This document shows, piece after piece, positions 28,653 to 37,590 of a stretch of 64,000 nt of DNA. The notes beneath the pieces are model-generated. The model saw nothing but the letters and a program-made list of their open reading frames with translations. It had not been told where the DNA came from and made no database searches. The position numbers and the translations under genes were made by a program. The stretch is taken from positions 33,968-97,967 of the forward strand of contig NZ_JACJPV010000015.1 of the NCBI RefSeq assembly GCF_014696225.1. The letters are read 5' to 3'. Position 1 is the first letter of the stretch, and the number at the start of each line of letters is the position of its first letter. This stretch comes from Anabaena sp. FACHB-1237 (lineage in GTDB: Bacteria; Cyanobacteriota; Cyanobacteriia; Cyanobacteriales; Nostocaceae).

Positions 28653-29273
28653 ATGATTCAAACCTTAACTGAAATTGTTACATTGGAGGAATTTGTTAAC
28701 TGGCTTCCTGACAATTCCGATGTACGTTATGAATTACATCGTGGAGAAATTGTCACAATGGCGCAACCAGTGGGAGATCATGAAGAAGTCAAAGGGTTTT
28801 TAACTATCAAAATTAGTGCTAAAATTGATGGTTTAAATCTTCCTTATGTGATACCTAATCAAGTTATAGTTAGACCAGAAGGTAAAGAGTCTGGTTATTT
28901 TCCCGATTTGTTAGTTTTAAATCGTGGGAATTTAGCTAATGAACAATTATGGAAAAAACAATCAGTTATTAGTTATGGGGCTTCCATAGCTTTAATCATT
29001 GAATTTGTTTCCACTAATTGGCGTGATGATTATTATGTGAAATATGCTGATTATGAGGAAATGGGTATTGCTGAATATTGGATTGTAGATTATGCAGCTT
29101 TAGGAGGACGTAATTTCATTGGTAATCCTAAACAACCTACTATTTCTGTTTGTAATTTGGTAGATGGAGAATATCAAATAAGTAAATTTAGAGATGATGA
29201 ACGGGTTATTTCTCAAGTTTTTTCTGAGTTAAATTTAACTGCAAATCAGATTTTTCAAGCTGGGATGATGTAG
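28653..29273 (+). CDS. Uma2 family (DUF820) putative endonuclease
   Basis: 206-residue PD-(D/E)xK-fold protein of the large cyanobacterial Uma2 family. Starts with TLEEFVNWLPDNSDVRYELH, then the YFPDLLVLNR and IEFVSTNWRDDYYVKYADYE core with Asp/Glu/Lys-type active-site positions, then MGIAEYWIVDYAALGGR. Nuclease activity is predicted for the family; the biological role is not established. Its stop is 1 base from the convergent NB-ARC gene. A paralogue lies at 60340. Confidence 0.8.
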   Translation: MIQTLTEIVTLEEFVNWLPDNSDVRYELHRGEIVTMAQPVGDHEEVKGFLTIKISAKIDGLNLPYVIPNQVIVRPEGKESGYFPDLLVLNRGNLANEQLWKKQSVISYGASIALIIEFVSTNWRDDYYVKYADYEEMGIAEYWIVDYAALGGRNFIGNPKQPTISVCNLVDGEYQISKFRDDERVISQVFSELNLTANQIFQAGMM

Positions 29274-29274
29274 A

Positions 29275-30642
29275 TTAATCTTGACAAAAATTTCTAACAT
29301 ATTCCCTAAAAAGGGGAGATAAATCAAATAATATATTATCATTTTCAATTTTGTGAATTAAATACCTTTTTTGTAGAGATTCTAACCCATTAATAAAGTT
29401 AGTGGAAGATAATTCTAACCTACTTTTTAAATCTTCTCTGGATATGGGTTGATTATACTTACTCAATGCTAAAATAATCTGTTGTTCAATGGGTGATATT
29501 TTGTGAAATATTTGGCTAAATAAAGATTGCATTTCTTGGGTAATTATTAATTCATTTTCTGCTAAAAATTCACTAACTTTACCATTAAAAATCTTTTTAA
29601 TTGAGATGGCAATAGTTTTTATAAACAATGGATGACCTGTATATAATATCATTAAGTTTAACCAAGTATCTTCATCTTTTAATCCGGTATTTTTGAGAAT
29701 ATCTATATTTTCTAGTCCTGATAGTTCTAAAGATTTGATAGGATATAATTCTTCATCTAAAGATTCCATTTCTGGACATTGTTCTTGACTGATTAAAATT
29801 ACATGACTTTGATGTTGGGTTTCTGTAATCATTTTGAATAAGGTTTGATAGTCTTGATATTCTGGTTGATATTTTCCCGCAAATTGATGAGGAGTAAAGA
29901 TATTTTGTACATCATCAAGGATTATTAAACATTTTTTATTTGTGAGAATATCAAATAATTGTTTTAATTTATCATTTATAGTTGCTTTGGGTTGTTGTTG
30001 ACAAGTATTTAATAAGTCGTTAATTAGTAAATTTAGGGATTTGGGAAATTTTAAACTTCTCCAAATAATAACTTCAAACTTTTGTTGATGTAAGTCTATA
30101 AATCTTTTAACGAGGGTGGTTTTACCAATACCGGATAATCCTAAGATGGAGATTAAATTAGTAGTTTGGTTTAATATCCAATAGTTAAGGGTTTGTAGTT
30201 CAGTTTCTCTGTTATGAAACTTGATGATTTGGGGTGCTAGAGTTAAATCGTGATGAGATAATTTAGATTGGGTATTTATATTAGTTTCTTGAGTTTTTTG
30301 ATGAGAATGATTTAAGGTTTGTGGATAATAAAAATAATTGTTAGTACCATTTATATTATAAATATTAGAATTTTCAGATGATTTAATATATATTCTTTCT
30401 AATGTAGAACGGAAATTAGTTTTTTTAATATCTTCATTTAATGCTTGAGATAAAAGTTGCCATAATTCAGCGCCTATATCTCCGACATGATTTTTAGTAA
30501 CATTACATTCTTGTGCAATATCATCATAGGTTCGTCTTTCCCATGTTCCCTGAACTACAGCAGCTTGAACGTCATCTAAATGCTTGCCAGTTTTTTCAAA
30601 GACTATCTTATCAACAAATGTTACAACTTCGTTTACATTCAT
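29275..30642 (-). CDS. NB-ARC (STAND) ATPase with vMAP-type N-terminal HTH
   Basis: 455 residues. An N-terminal helical/HTH module (about 1-85: KHLDDVQAAVVQGTWERRTY, then DDIAQECNVTKNHVGDIGAELW) matches the HTH that precedes many cyanobacterial NB-ARC proteins (vMAP type). The NB-ARC domain follows, with Walker A GLSGIGKTTLVKRF (about 168-181), Walker B KCLIILDDVQ (about 237-246) and a GLPL-like TGHPLFIKTIAIS, then a winged-helix half (about 385-455). It stops without WD40/TPR/LRR sensor repeats, so it is a minimal STAND protein. Divergent from the nuclease-fold gene at 30881; a signalling or defence role is inference. Confidence 0.8.
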   Translation of the reverse strand: MNVNEVVTFVDKIVFEKTGKHLDDVQAAVVQGTWERRTYDDIAQECNVTKNHVGDIGAELWQLLSQALNEDIKKTNFRSTLERIYIKSSENSNIYNINGTNNYFYYPQTLNHSHQKTQETNINTQSKLSHHDLTLAPQIIKFHNRETELQTLNYWILNQTTNLISILGLSGIGKTTLVKRFIDLHQQKFEVIIWRSLKFPKSLNLLINDLLNTCQQQPKATINDKLKQLFDILTNKKCLIILDDVQNIFTPHQFAGKYQPEYQDYQTLFKMITETQHQSHVILISQEQCPEMESLDEELYPIKSLELSGLENIDILKNTGLKDEDTWLNLMILYTGHPLFIKTIAISIKKIFNGKVSEFLAENELIITQEMQSLFSQIFHKISPIEQQIILALSKYNQPISREDLKSRLELSSTNFINGLESLQKRYLIHKIENDNILFDLSPLFREYVRNFCQD

Positions 30643-30880
30643 ATAATTTATACATTGTAAAGGTTGTAACCATTATAGATGAATATTATTCAATTTTTTC
30701 CGATCTTTTCCGGTTTTTTTCTTAGTATTTTTTAATAAAACAACCGTATAAATCCGTTTATATCAGTATGATTAAAATACTAATATTTTGGCATACTCAA
30801 CGTTAGTGAAGGATTAAATTTGTACAACTAGATAAATTGAGTATTTCAATAAAATTAAGTACAAGAGGGTAAAAATCAGC

Positions 30881-31681
30881 ATGGGAGATTATACATTAGA
30901 TACAACTTTAATGTTAAAAGTTTTATCAAGGCTTGCACCCCAACAAGCCTGGACTTCAGATTGGCTAACAGCTAATGTTCGGAATAAACCAGATCAGAGA
31001 ATGATTCTCAGTTCATATATTATTGAATACAAAGGACAACCAGGCGGTTACAGAACACAACATACATGGAGAATATATACCAATAATGATAGAGAAAAAG
31101 TTAGGTTAGATCAAGCTGTAAAGTCTAAAACTCCAGGTTTAATTCCTACTGAACAACCACAATATCAATCTTCTGGATCTACAGATGAACCTTTTACATG
31201 GAATGGTTTGCAATTACGTTCTCCTGCTGAACAGAAAATTGCTGAAGAACTAGAGAAAAGAAAAATTTTATTTTTTGCAAATGCTAGATGCCGAATCACT
31301 ACTAGAATTGGAATAACAGAGACTAAAGAAGCCGATTTCTTGATTTATTATAAAGGTAATTCACGAATACTAGAAGTTGATGGACAAGAATATCATCAGT
31401 CAGCAGCAAAAGATCATCAAAGAGATAGACTTTTTGAAAGAAATGGTATTCCCTGTACACGATTTACAGCAAATGAATGTTTAAATGATCCTGCTAATGT
31501 TATTGATGAATTTTTAGAATTATTTGATGTTACTCAATTTCCTTCTGAAGTTTATAAGAATGAAAGTATTAAAACAGGGGTAAGTGCAGAAGAAAAAACA
31601 ACAACAATAGATATTAATGTAAATCAAAAAACTGCACCATCTCCGCGACCTGTGAAAATTGTACCAGATATTCCCTTTTAA
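30881..31681 (+). CDS. DUF559/Vsr-like nuclease-fold protein
   Basis: 266 residues. The N-terminal 100 residues are not recognised. From RSPAEQKIAEELEKRKI (about 113-129) the sequence follows the very-short-patch-repair/DUF559 fold: KEADFLIYY (Asp152), RILEVDGQEYH (Glu165, Asp167) and RDRLFERNGIPCTRFTA. These are appropriate positions for a metal-dependent PD-(D/E)xK site. A basic, Pro-rich tail ends the protein. It shares a 238-base divergent promoter region with the NB-ARC gene, suggesting a possible functional pair. Activity is not proven. Confidence 0.6.
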   Translation: MGDYTLDTTLMLKVLSRLAPQQAWTSDWLTANVRNKPDQRMILSSYIIEYKGQPGGYRTQHTWRIYTNNDREKVRLDQAVKSKTPGLIPTEQPQYQSSGSTDEPFTWNGLQLRSPAEQKIAEELEKRKILFFANARCRITTRIGITETKEADFLIYYKGNSRILEVDGQEYHQSAAKDHQRDRLFERNGIPCTRFTANECLNDPANVIDEFLELFDVTQFPSEVYKNESIKTGVSAEEKTTTIDINVNQKTAPSPRPVKIVPDIPF

Positions 31682-31688
31682 GAAGTAG

Positions 31689-31714
31689 GTTGGGTTGAGG
31701 TAACGAAACCCAAC
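31689..31714. repeat. dispersed hairpin GTTGGGTT...AACCCAAC
   Basis: Inverted repeat just past the nuclease-fold gene stop. A near-identical unit (GGTTGGGTTGAGGTCACGAA...) is found at about 50031-50056 next to nifN. It may serve as a terminator here. Confidence 0.5.
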
Positions 31715-31762
31715 ATTTATATCCGATTTTCATCAGCGATAGATCACCTCCAAATAAGCATT

Positions 31763-32148
31763 CTATCCTTCAATTTCCCAATCTTCAATTTTCAAACCTT
31801 CAACTCTGAGAAATTCCTTAGTATTATGAGTCACCAAAATCAAATTATGAGACAATGCAATAGAGGCAATTAATAAATCATTATAACCAATAGGAGTCCC
31901 AATATTAGCTAACTGCGCCCGCATTTTACCTGCATTTAAAGCTGAAATATCATCTAAAGGTAAAGAAATAAATACTTCTAAAAATCACTTTACTTTTGCC
32001 CAAACTTGATCAGGATTATCACTTCTCATTGCACCATAAAATAACTCTAACTTGACAACTGAACAAACAGCAACATCTTCTAAATCAGTATTTTCTAACT
32101 TGCGGCGAATAATCAAATCTTCATTCAGATATTTAATACATACATTTG
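31763..32148 (-). pseudogene. vapC-like PIN-domain toxin, broken
   Basis: On the minus strand the frame reads TNVCIKYLNEDLIIRR, CSVVKLELFYGAM, GTPIGYNDLLIASIALSHNL and ILVTHNTKEFLRVEGLKIED, the classic PIN/VapC order of acidic motifs. Two lesions inactivate it. The first residues (before TNVC) are missing exactly where the element at 32149 begins, and an in-frame TGA follows WAKVK in the middle. No antitoxin gene remains next to it. Confidence 0.8.
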
Positions 32149-32252
32149 TAAGCTAATGTGCAGCACTCACTGTATAATTAAAAAACCTGAAGTTACAGTA
32201 GCACAAGCATCTTGCTTGTATTAATTATTCAAGTTAAAAGCACAACAGCTTA
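32149..32252. mobile_element. 104-base MITE-like element (TAAGCT family), copy 2
   Basis: Same element as at 20439: ends TAAGCTAATGTG and CACAACAGCTTA, shared interior AATTAAAAAACCTGAAGTTA and CAAGCATCTTGCTTG. Its left end abuts the truncated 5' end of the vapC remnant. Confidence 0.7.
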
Positions 32253-32317
32253 TGAGAAGTAATTTGAGACATAATTAGGGAATCCTGCTATAGAGGATAC
32301 AAGTAACTATTCATAGA

Positions 32318-34366
32318 CTAGTTTTGTTGATACATGACTTCCTGAAATTGAATAATATCCTTTTGTGGATCTGCAAGACTTACTTTAACTAGTAAATGTT
32401 CACCTAAACTGACAGTACGACGGAAAGACATAGGCAATTGTAAACCTAAATCTTCCAATAAAATCAGTGCTAAATTACTATCTTCCCGTAACCACATTAA
32501 AACTACTACATTCCAGACTTCTTCAGGATGACGACGTAAATATTCTAAAGCATAATATCTATTAGTTTGTCGTTCCACCATTGTTAGTTCTTGAGTGGTG
32601 GTTAAAACCGTCATCATGACTTCTTTGAGTTGTTCAGCCGTAAATGGTAGACCATCACCTCGTAAATGGGCTTTAAGCTGAAAGTGAGTGAGTAAATCAC
32701 TATAACGACGAATGGGGGAAGTTGCTTGAGTGTAGGTATCTAATCCTAAACCAGCATGACGCACGGGAGTAATACTCATTTCACTTTTGGGCATACAACG
32801 TCGCATAGCACAGGATCTGACAAAACCTGGGGGTAGTAATAGTAATTCTTCATCTGGGGGTAATTCCGGTTGAGGCTGGCCACGAAATGGTAAGGGTATA
32901 TTGTGGGTTTGTCCATAACGTGCTGCTACTTCTCCAGCAAGAATCATCATTTCTGCTACTAATTGCCGTGATAAAGAATCTTCTAAAATGTCTATGTTGA
33001 TTTCATCATCTTTAACTTTGATCATGGCTTCAGGCATATTAATACTAATAGCTCCTTGGGCGTAACGCCATGCTTTGCGCTTTTGCGACCAGTTAGCGAT
33101 CGCCTGCAATTCTGATTCTGCTTCTACCCCCAACTCCAACATTTCATCCACATCTTCATAGGTCAAGCGATAGGTAGGTTTAATCAAACCTGGGTGAATA
33201 CAATAATCTATTACTGCTCCCCCATCATCTAAAATTACACCAAAGCTCAAAGCATAACAAAGTTTACCCTGTACCAAACTCATTGGTCCTGTGGCCAAAA
33301 CTTCTGGAAACATGGGAATCATTCCCGTTGGTAAATAAACGGTGCTACCGCGTTTTCTTGCTTCCAAATCTAATTCATCTTCTGGTAAGAGTAACCGAGT
33401 TGGATCAGCAATATGTACCCATAATCGTTCTTGACCATCAGGTAATAGTTCCCAACTTAAACCATCATCTATTTCTGTGGTGCTTTCATCATCTATCGTA
33501 TAAACTTTGAGATGAGTGAGATCCAGTCTATTGCTATCTGAATCTGTAGGAGGATTGTTGAAACGTTCTTGCGCCACTTCTAATACCTTTTGTGGAAATT
33601 GAACTGAAATTGACGAACGGCGCAGGAAGAGGTTTTCATGGGTAGTCCACCACCCTAAGTCTATTAATAACTGAAAAGCTGCTTGGGGTGTTGCAGAACG
33701 TCCCAACATTGTCATTGTTTCTATGACTGGTGTGGGAGGAGGATAGGCGCGAGCTAAATTCTCGTAACTTATACCAGCTTTGACAATATCTGCTAGGAGA
33801 GTAGCATATTTTTCTAATGCTTCTAATCTTTGGCGATCTTGTTTTTGCCATTCTACAGTTTTACCTTGAAGTGCCTGTTCTATGCGGGTTAAAAATTCCT
33901 GCTGTCCTTTAGCTTTTTGAGTTTCTACTTCTATTTGATGCTTCCGTTCTGCTACTTGAGTAGCACTGCGTGGTTCGTAACCATCTCCTTTTTGTTTGAA
34001 ATAAAGTTTGTCTTCCGATAATAAATAATGGGCAGCATAACAATGGCAAGGTGCGGTTTCCGAAAACAGAATCTTGGCCATTTGACTGGGTGTAACCGTT
34101 TCCCCATCCTCTATTAATAATTCCCAAGCTATTTCTAAACTTGAGGGATCTTCTATATAGGACTGTACTGCTACTAAGAAATCTTTAATTTCTGTTTGCT
34201 TGTATGTTTGTCCTGTAACCGTATATGTGATTTGTCGAGGTGCGAGGCTGTGGGACTGACCACGTTCATCTACTACAAACCAACGAGTCTTACCGTCTGG
34301 ACGGTCTACTATTCCCAGACGGCGATCGCTTTGAACCCTAAATTCAACCAGCGTTCCTTTTTCCAC
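32318..34366 (-). CDS. RNase II/R family 3'-5' exoribonuclease
   Basis: 682 residues. N-terminal cold-shock-like region (LVEFRVQSDRRLGIVDRPDG), then the RNB catalytic domain with LKVYTIDDESTTEIDDGLSW (metal-binding Asp cluster, about residues 290-308), IADPTRLL and RRYSDLLTHFQLKAHL. It is shorter than E. coli RNase R and ends soon after the RNB domain plus a brief S1-like tail (HLLVKVSLADPQKDIIQF). It degrades mRNA and structured RNA. Located next to rpsR-rpmG, as in many cyanobacteria. Confidence 0.9.
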   Translation of the reverse strand: MEKGTLVEFRVQSDRRLGIVDRPDGKTRWFVVDERGQSHSLAPRQITYTVTGQTYKQTEIKDFLVAVQSYIEDPSSLEIAWELLIEDGETVTPSQMAKILFSETAPCHCYAAHYLLSEDKLYFKQKGDGYEPRSATQVAERKHQIEVETQKAKGQQEFLTRIEQALQGKTVEWQKQDRQRLEALEKYATLLADIVKAGISYENLARAYPPPTPVIETMTMLGRSATPQAAFQLLIDLGWWTTHENLFLRRSSISVQFPQKVLEVAQERFNNPPTDSDSNRLDLTHLKVYTIDDESTTEIDDGLSWELLPDGQERLWVHIADPTRLLLPEDELDLEARKRGSTVYLPTGMIPMFPEVLATGPMSLVQGKLCYALSFGVILDDGGAVIDYCIHPGLIKPTYRLTYEDVDEMLELGVEAESELQAIANWSQKRKAWRYAQGAISINMPEAMIKVKDDEINIDILEDSLSRQLVAEMMILAGEVAARYGQTHNIPLPFRGQPQPELPPDEELLLLPPGFVRSCAMRRCMPKSEMSITPVRHAGLGLDTYTQATSPIRRYSDLLTHFQLKAHLRGDGLPFTAEQLKEVMMTVLTTTQELTMVERQTNRYYALEYLRRHPEEVWNVVVLMWLREDSNLALILLEDLGLQLPMSFRRTVSLGEHLLVKVSLADPQKDIIQFQEVMYQQN

Positions 34367-34682
34367 AACTCTCGCACTTTTATAATTGTTTAGATTGTTT
34401 TTTTAGATGTTTGTAAGCTATGAGATATATTTTTGCTTACGATGAAATAGGGTTAAATTTTAGATTTTGGACTTAAAGGAAACCTCAGATGAGCTAAAAG
34501 TTCCATTTGTTTGGATGTTCATTGATTGTGTGTAAGACTTCATCAAGTCATGGAGTCAGAACACTTACCAAGGTTTTATCAACAGGTAGATGATCAAATA
34601 TCAAGTTTTGTAATCACCTTAAAAAGCTGATAGCTGACATACTTACAGTGTTGCACTCCAAAATCCAAAATCCAAAATCTGG
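34367..34682. other. rpsR-RNase spacer
   Basis: About 316 bases between rpsR and the RNase gene. Contains AAAATCCAAAATCCAAAATC heptamer repetition near 34660 and no coding or RNA gene that can be supported. Confidence 0.4.
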
Positions 34683-34898
34683 TTATGCTTCAGCGTTAAT
34701 AAAAGGTAACAGAGCCACAATTCTAGCGCGTTTAATAGCCAAAGTTAAATCGCGTTGTTGTTGGCAAGTTAAGCCTGTGATCCGACGAGGTAAAATTTTA
34801 CCACGTTCTGTGATAAATTTGCGTAACAAATCCACATCTTTATAATCTATAACTTCTCCTGGCTTAATGGGAGATAAACGACGACGATAATAACTCAT
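34683..34898 (-). CDS. rpsR: 30S ribosomal protein S18
   Basis: 71 residues with the S18 core [20 protein letters not shown] and [20 protein letters not shown]. Standard length. Co-transcribed with rpmG (2-base gap). Confidence 0.97.
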   Translation of the reverse strand: MSYYRRRLSPIKPGEVIDYKDVDLLRKFITERGKILPRRITGLTCQQQRDLTLAIKRARIVALLPFINAEA

Positions 34899-34900
34899 TT

Positions 34901-35095
34901 TTACTTAATTTCCTTGTGAACAGTGTGTTTATTACAATGGGGGCAGAACTTTTTCAGTTCTAAGCGGTTCGTAGTGTTTCTACGGTTCTTCCTGCTAGTA
35001 TATCGGGATACGCCAGGAGAGCGTTTATCGGGATTTGTTCGACATTCCGTGCATTCTAGTGTAACTATTATGCGTGCGCCTTTGCTTTTAGCCAT
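34901..35095 (-). CDS. rpmG: 50S ribosomal protein L33
   Basis: 64 residues, [20 protein letters not shown] ending [10 protein letters not shown]. The CxxC pairs (CTEC, CPHC) give the zinc-binding form of L33. First gene of the rpmG-rpsR pair. Confidence 0.97.
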   Translation of the reverse strand: MAKSKGARIIVTLECTECRTNPDKRSPGVSRYTSRKNRRNTTNRLELKKFCPHCNKHTVHKEIK

Positions 35096-35463
35096 AATCT
35101 TACCAACAGCCTGGAGAGAATTAACACAAATGGATATTATCTCATATTTTATATAAATTTTGCAAGAGACATTTTAATTTTTGGATAGCTGTTCACTAGT
35201 CAGTCTTCAGTTATAAATTCTACTCAAAAAGGCTTAATTATCGGATGCTACAGGTAGGGATTTAGCACTGCTAAACCCCTACATATATGGTTTTTTCCTG
35301 ATTTTGGAGAAGTCCAAACCCAAACCGTGTTTAGTATATTTTTATTCTCCAAGAGAATTTTTAGTAGAAATGTACTAACTTAGTTCCTGGAGTGACTCTA
35401 TCACATATAAGCTACAACAAGATATATTAGAATTATCCACCATATTTTAAGTCATCAAGAATC
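35096..35463. other. rpmG-def divergent spacer
   Basis: About 370 bases with promoters for the divergent rpmG-rpsR and def operons. A short imperfect hairpin (GGTAGGGATTTAGCACTGCTAAACCCCTAC) lies at about 35252-35281. No gene is visible. Confidence 0.45.
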
Positions 35464-36027
35464 ATGCCCTCTGACATAGCTGTAGAGAAGAAAAAGTTAA
35501 AAAATCCACCTTTACAACTTCACTACTTAGGCGATCGCGTTTTACGTCAACCCGCAAAGCGCATCACCAAAATAGATGATGAACTACGCCAACTAGTCCG
35601 GGAAATGCTACAAACTATGTATACCTCAGATGGCATTGGTTTAGCTGCTCCTCAAGTGGGTATTCATAAACAGCTGATCGTTATAGACTGCGAACCAACC
35701 AAACAGGAAGTTCCCCCCTTGGTATTAATCAATCCCGTTATTAAACAAGTAAGTAGCGCACTCTGTGTAGCGCAAGAAGGCTGTTTAAGTATCCCCAACG
35801 TATTCCTAGATGTAAAACGTCCCCAAACCGTAGAAATTGCTTATAAAGACGAATACGGTCGTCCCCGCACACTGAAAGCAGATGATATACTAGCTCGTTG
35901 TATTTTACATGAAATGGATCACCTCAATGGTGTGGTATTTGTAGATCGGGTAGAAAACTCCTTGAGTTTAGCCCAAGAACTATCCAAAAATGGCTTTTCA
36001 TATCAAGCTGTCAAACCAATAGTATAG
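35464..36027 (+). CDS. def: peptide deformylase
   Basis: Removes the formyl group from new N-termini. 187 residues with the three family motifs: SDGIGLAAPQVG, EGCLSIP and the metal site HEMDH in ILHEMDHLNGVVF. Immediately followed by a small membrane-protein gene with essentially no gap. Confidence 0.97.
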   Translation: MPSDIAVEKKKLKNPPLQLHYLGDRVLRQPAKRITKIDDELRQLVREMLQTMYTSDGIGLAAPQVGIHKQLIVIDCEPTKQEVPPLVLINPVIKQVSSALCVAQEGCLSIPNVFLDVKRPQTVEIAYKDEYGRPRTLKADDILARCILHEMDHLNGVVFVDRVENSLSLAQELSKNGFSYQAVKPIV

Positions 36028-36243
36028 GTGGTCTTTGTCGTGTATTTAACTCCAAAAAGCGGTTTATTTTTAGGTGCTTCTTGTATCACAGCCATAGCTG
36101 CTGTTGGTTCTGTATTTGAATTGAGTTATGGACAGCCAGATTTTGGTTTCCAAACCACTGCCATTATCCTGGGTTTGAGCCTTCCCCTAACGATTTTATT
36201 TTTTATTGTTGCAGTTAGGGACGCAAGGGCTAATATTAAATAA
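36028..36243 (+). CDS. small conserved-looking membrane protein
   Basis: Up to 71 residues, two predicted helices (SGLFLGASCITAIAAVGSVF and AIILGLSLPLTILFFIVAV). The frame can begin at GTG 36028, directly after the def stop, or at GTG 36040 (VYLTPKSG). It looks co-transcribed with def. No function is known. Confidence 0.6.
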   Translation: MVFVVYLTPKSGLFLGASCITAIAAVGSVFELSYGQPDFGFQTTAIILGLSLPLTILFFIVAVRDARANIK

Positions 36244-36248
36244 GCATC

Positions 36249-36300
36249 AGGTAAAAAGGTAAGGGGATGTACTGTAACAGTCCACCTTTTACCTTTTATT
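36249..36300 (+). terminator. putative terminator after def operon
   Basis: Inverted repeat GTAAAAAGGT...ACCTTTTAC followed by CTTTTATTTTT, placed a few bases after the stop of the small membrane gene. The loop is long, so strength is uncertain. Confidence 0.5.
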
Positions 36301-36548
36301 TTTAGAGGAGTCAGGAGTGAGAATAAATAATTTTCCCCCTGCTCCGTGCTCCCCGCACTCAGGAAAACCATTCTCTTAACTTACGAAATTTGTCATTTGT
36401 CAATAGTCAATAAAATGATATACTAGACATTGGTTGGTTAAAAACATCTAATGAATAGCTATAATATTGATATTATTGATGTTAAATATCAAGCAACACT
36501 TTTTTAAAGTGCTAATTAATTTATTAATTCTCTCCGAACCGCACTGGC

Positions 36549-37076
36549 ATGAGTTTTTGGAAAACTTGGTTTAGTAACCCTTCTTCTTTAGGGTCAAACA
36601 AAACTTCTGCTGTGGAAGAGCTTACGGCAGGATATTCAGGCAATTCTAGTACCGTTAAAGAGCAAATCATTTTCAGTACCGAACGTGATCTAGACCTTTA
36701 TGAACTAGAGGAATTATGTGATGCCGTGGGGTGGTCACGTCGACCTCTCAGAAAAGTAAAAAAAGCTATTGAGCATAGTTTCCTTGTCGCGTCTATGTGG
36801 CAGGTAAAAGGCAACAAAAAGCGTTTGATTGGTTTTGCTCGTGCTATATCAGATCATGCTTTTAATGCTACTATTTGGGATCTGGTGGTACATCCAGAGT
36901 TTCAAGGTAAAGGACTGGGTAAGGCTCTGATGAAGTACATTTTAAAAAAACTCAGAAGCGAGGAAATTAGTAATGTGACTCTTTTTGCCGATCCTCAAGT
37001 TGTAGACTTTTACAAAACTATGGGGTTTATGCCAGATCCTGAAGGTATTAAGGGAATGTTTTGGTATCCTCAATGA
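36549..37076 (+). CDS. GNAT family N-acetyltransferase
   Basis: 175 residues. The first 45 are Ser/Thr-rich. The GNAT fold follows, with acetyl-CoA motif A in [20 protein letters not shown] (about 115-134) and the C-terminal [20 protein letters not shown]. Resembles the plastid/cyanobacterial GNAT group. Substrate unknown. Just upstream of tRNA-Pro. Confidence 0.85.
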   Translation: MSFWKTWFSNPSSLGSNKTSAVEELTAGYSGNSSTVKEQIIFSTERDLDLYELEELCDAVGWSRRPLRKVKKAIEHSFLVASMWQVKGNKKRLIGFARAISDHAFNATIWDLVVHPEFQGKGLGKALMKYILKKLRSEEISNVTLFADPQVVDFYKTMGFMPDPEGIKGMFWYPQ

Positions 37077-37313
37077 TGCTAAACAGCTAAAGCTACTATA
37101 TACACTACTAAGGACAGGATATAAAGTGATGAAATAGGAATCAAACTATTAAATTTTTTAAATTTTTATTGGGGTTGCAATTTTTTTCTGGTTGTGATAC
37201 ACTAAATATATTGTTCAGATAAAACTAACTTGTTCATTAACTTGGTCAGAATCAGACTTAGGTTAGTGTTTTTGTTATGTTTTTGTTATTAAGTAACATC
37301 TGTTCCGATGTTT

Positions 37314-37387
37314 CGGGATGTAGCGCAGCTTGGTAGCGCGCCTGCTTTGGGAGCAGGATGCCGCAGGTTCAAATCCTGTCATCCCGA
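37314..37387 (+). tRNA. tRNA-Pro (anticodon UGG)
   Basis: 74-base cloverleaf. Acceptor stem CGGGATG/CATCCCG with discriminator A, D-arm with GCGCAGCTTGGTAGCGC, anticodon arm CCTGC-TTTGGGA-GCAGG with anticodon TGG, and T-arm CAGGTTCAAATCCTG. CCA is not encoded. Confidence 0.95.
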
Positions 37388-37590
37388 TTTAACAATTGTA
37401 ACTTATCAGATTATTACTACAGTAATTAATAAAAGTTAAGTTATTTTCCAGCTACTATCTAGCTTGATATTTGCTTTTTATTTGATTAATATGATTAGAT
37501 AATTAACAACACACCATTAAATTTTAATTTAATGGTGTATTTAATCATACTGTACAAGAGTCAAAATTTGTGTCAACTTTCAACTATAAA

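Noticed and set aside
34923..35156. Plus-strand frame over rpmG
   Set aside because: Antisense to the clearly real ribosomal protein gene L33; no independent support.
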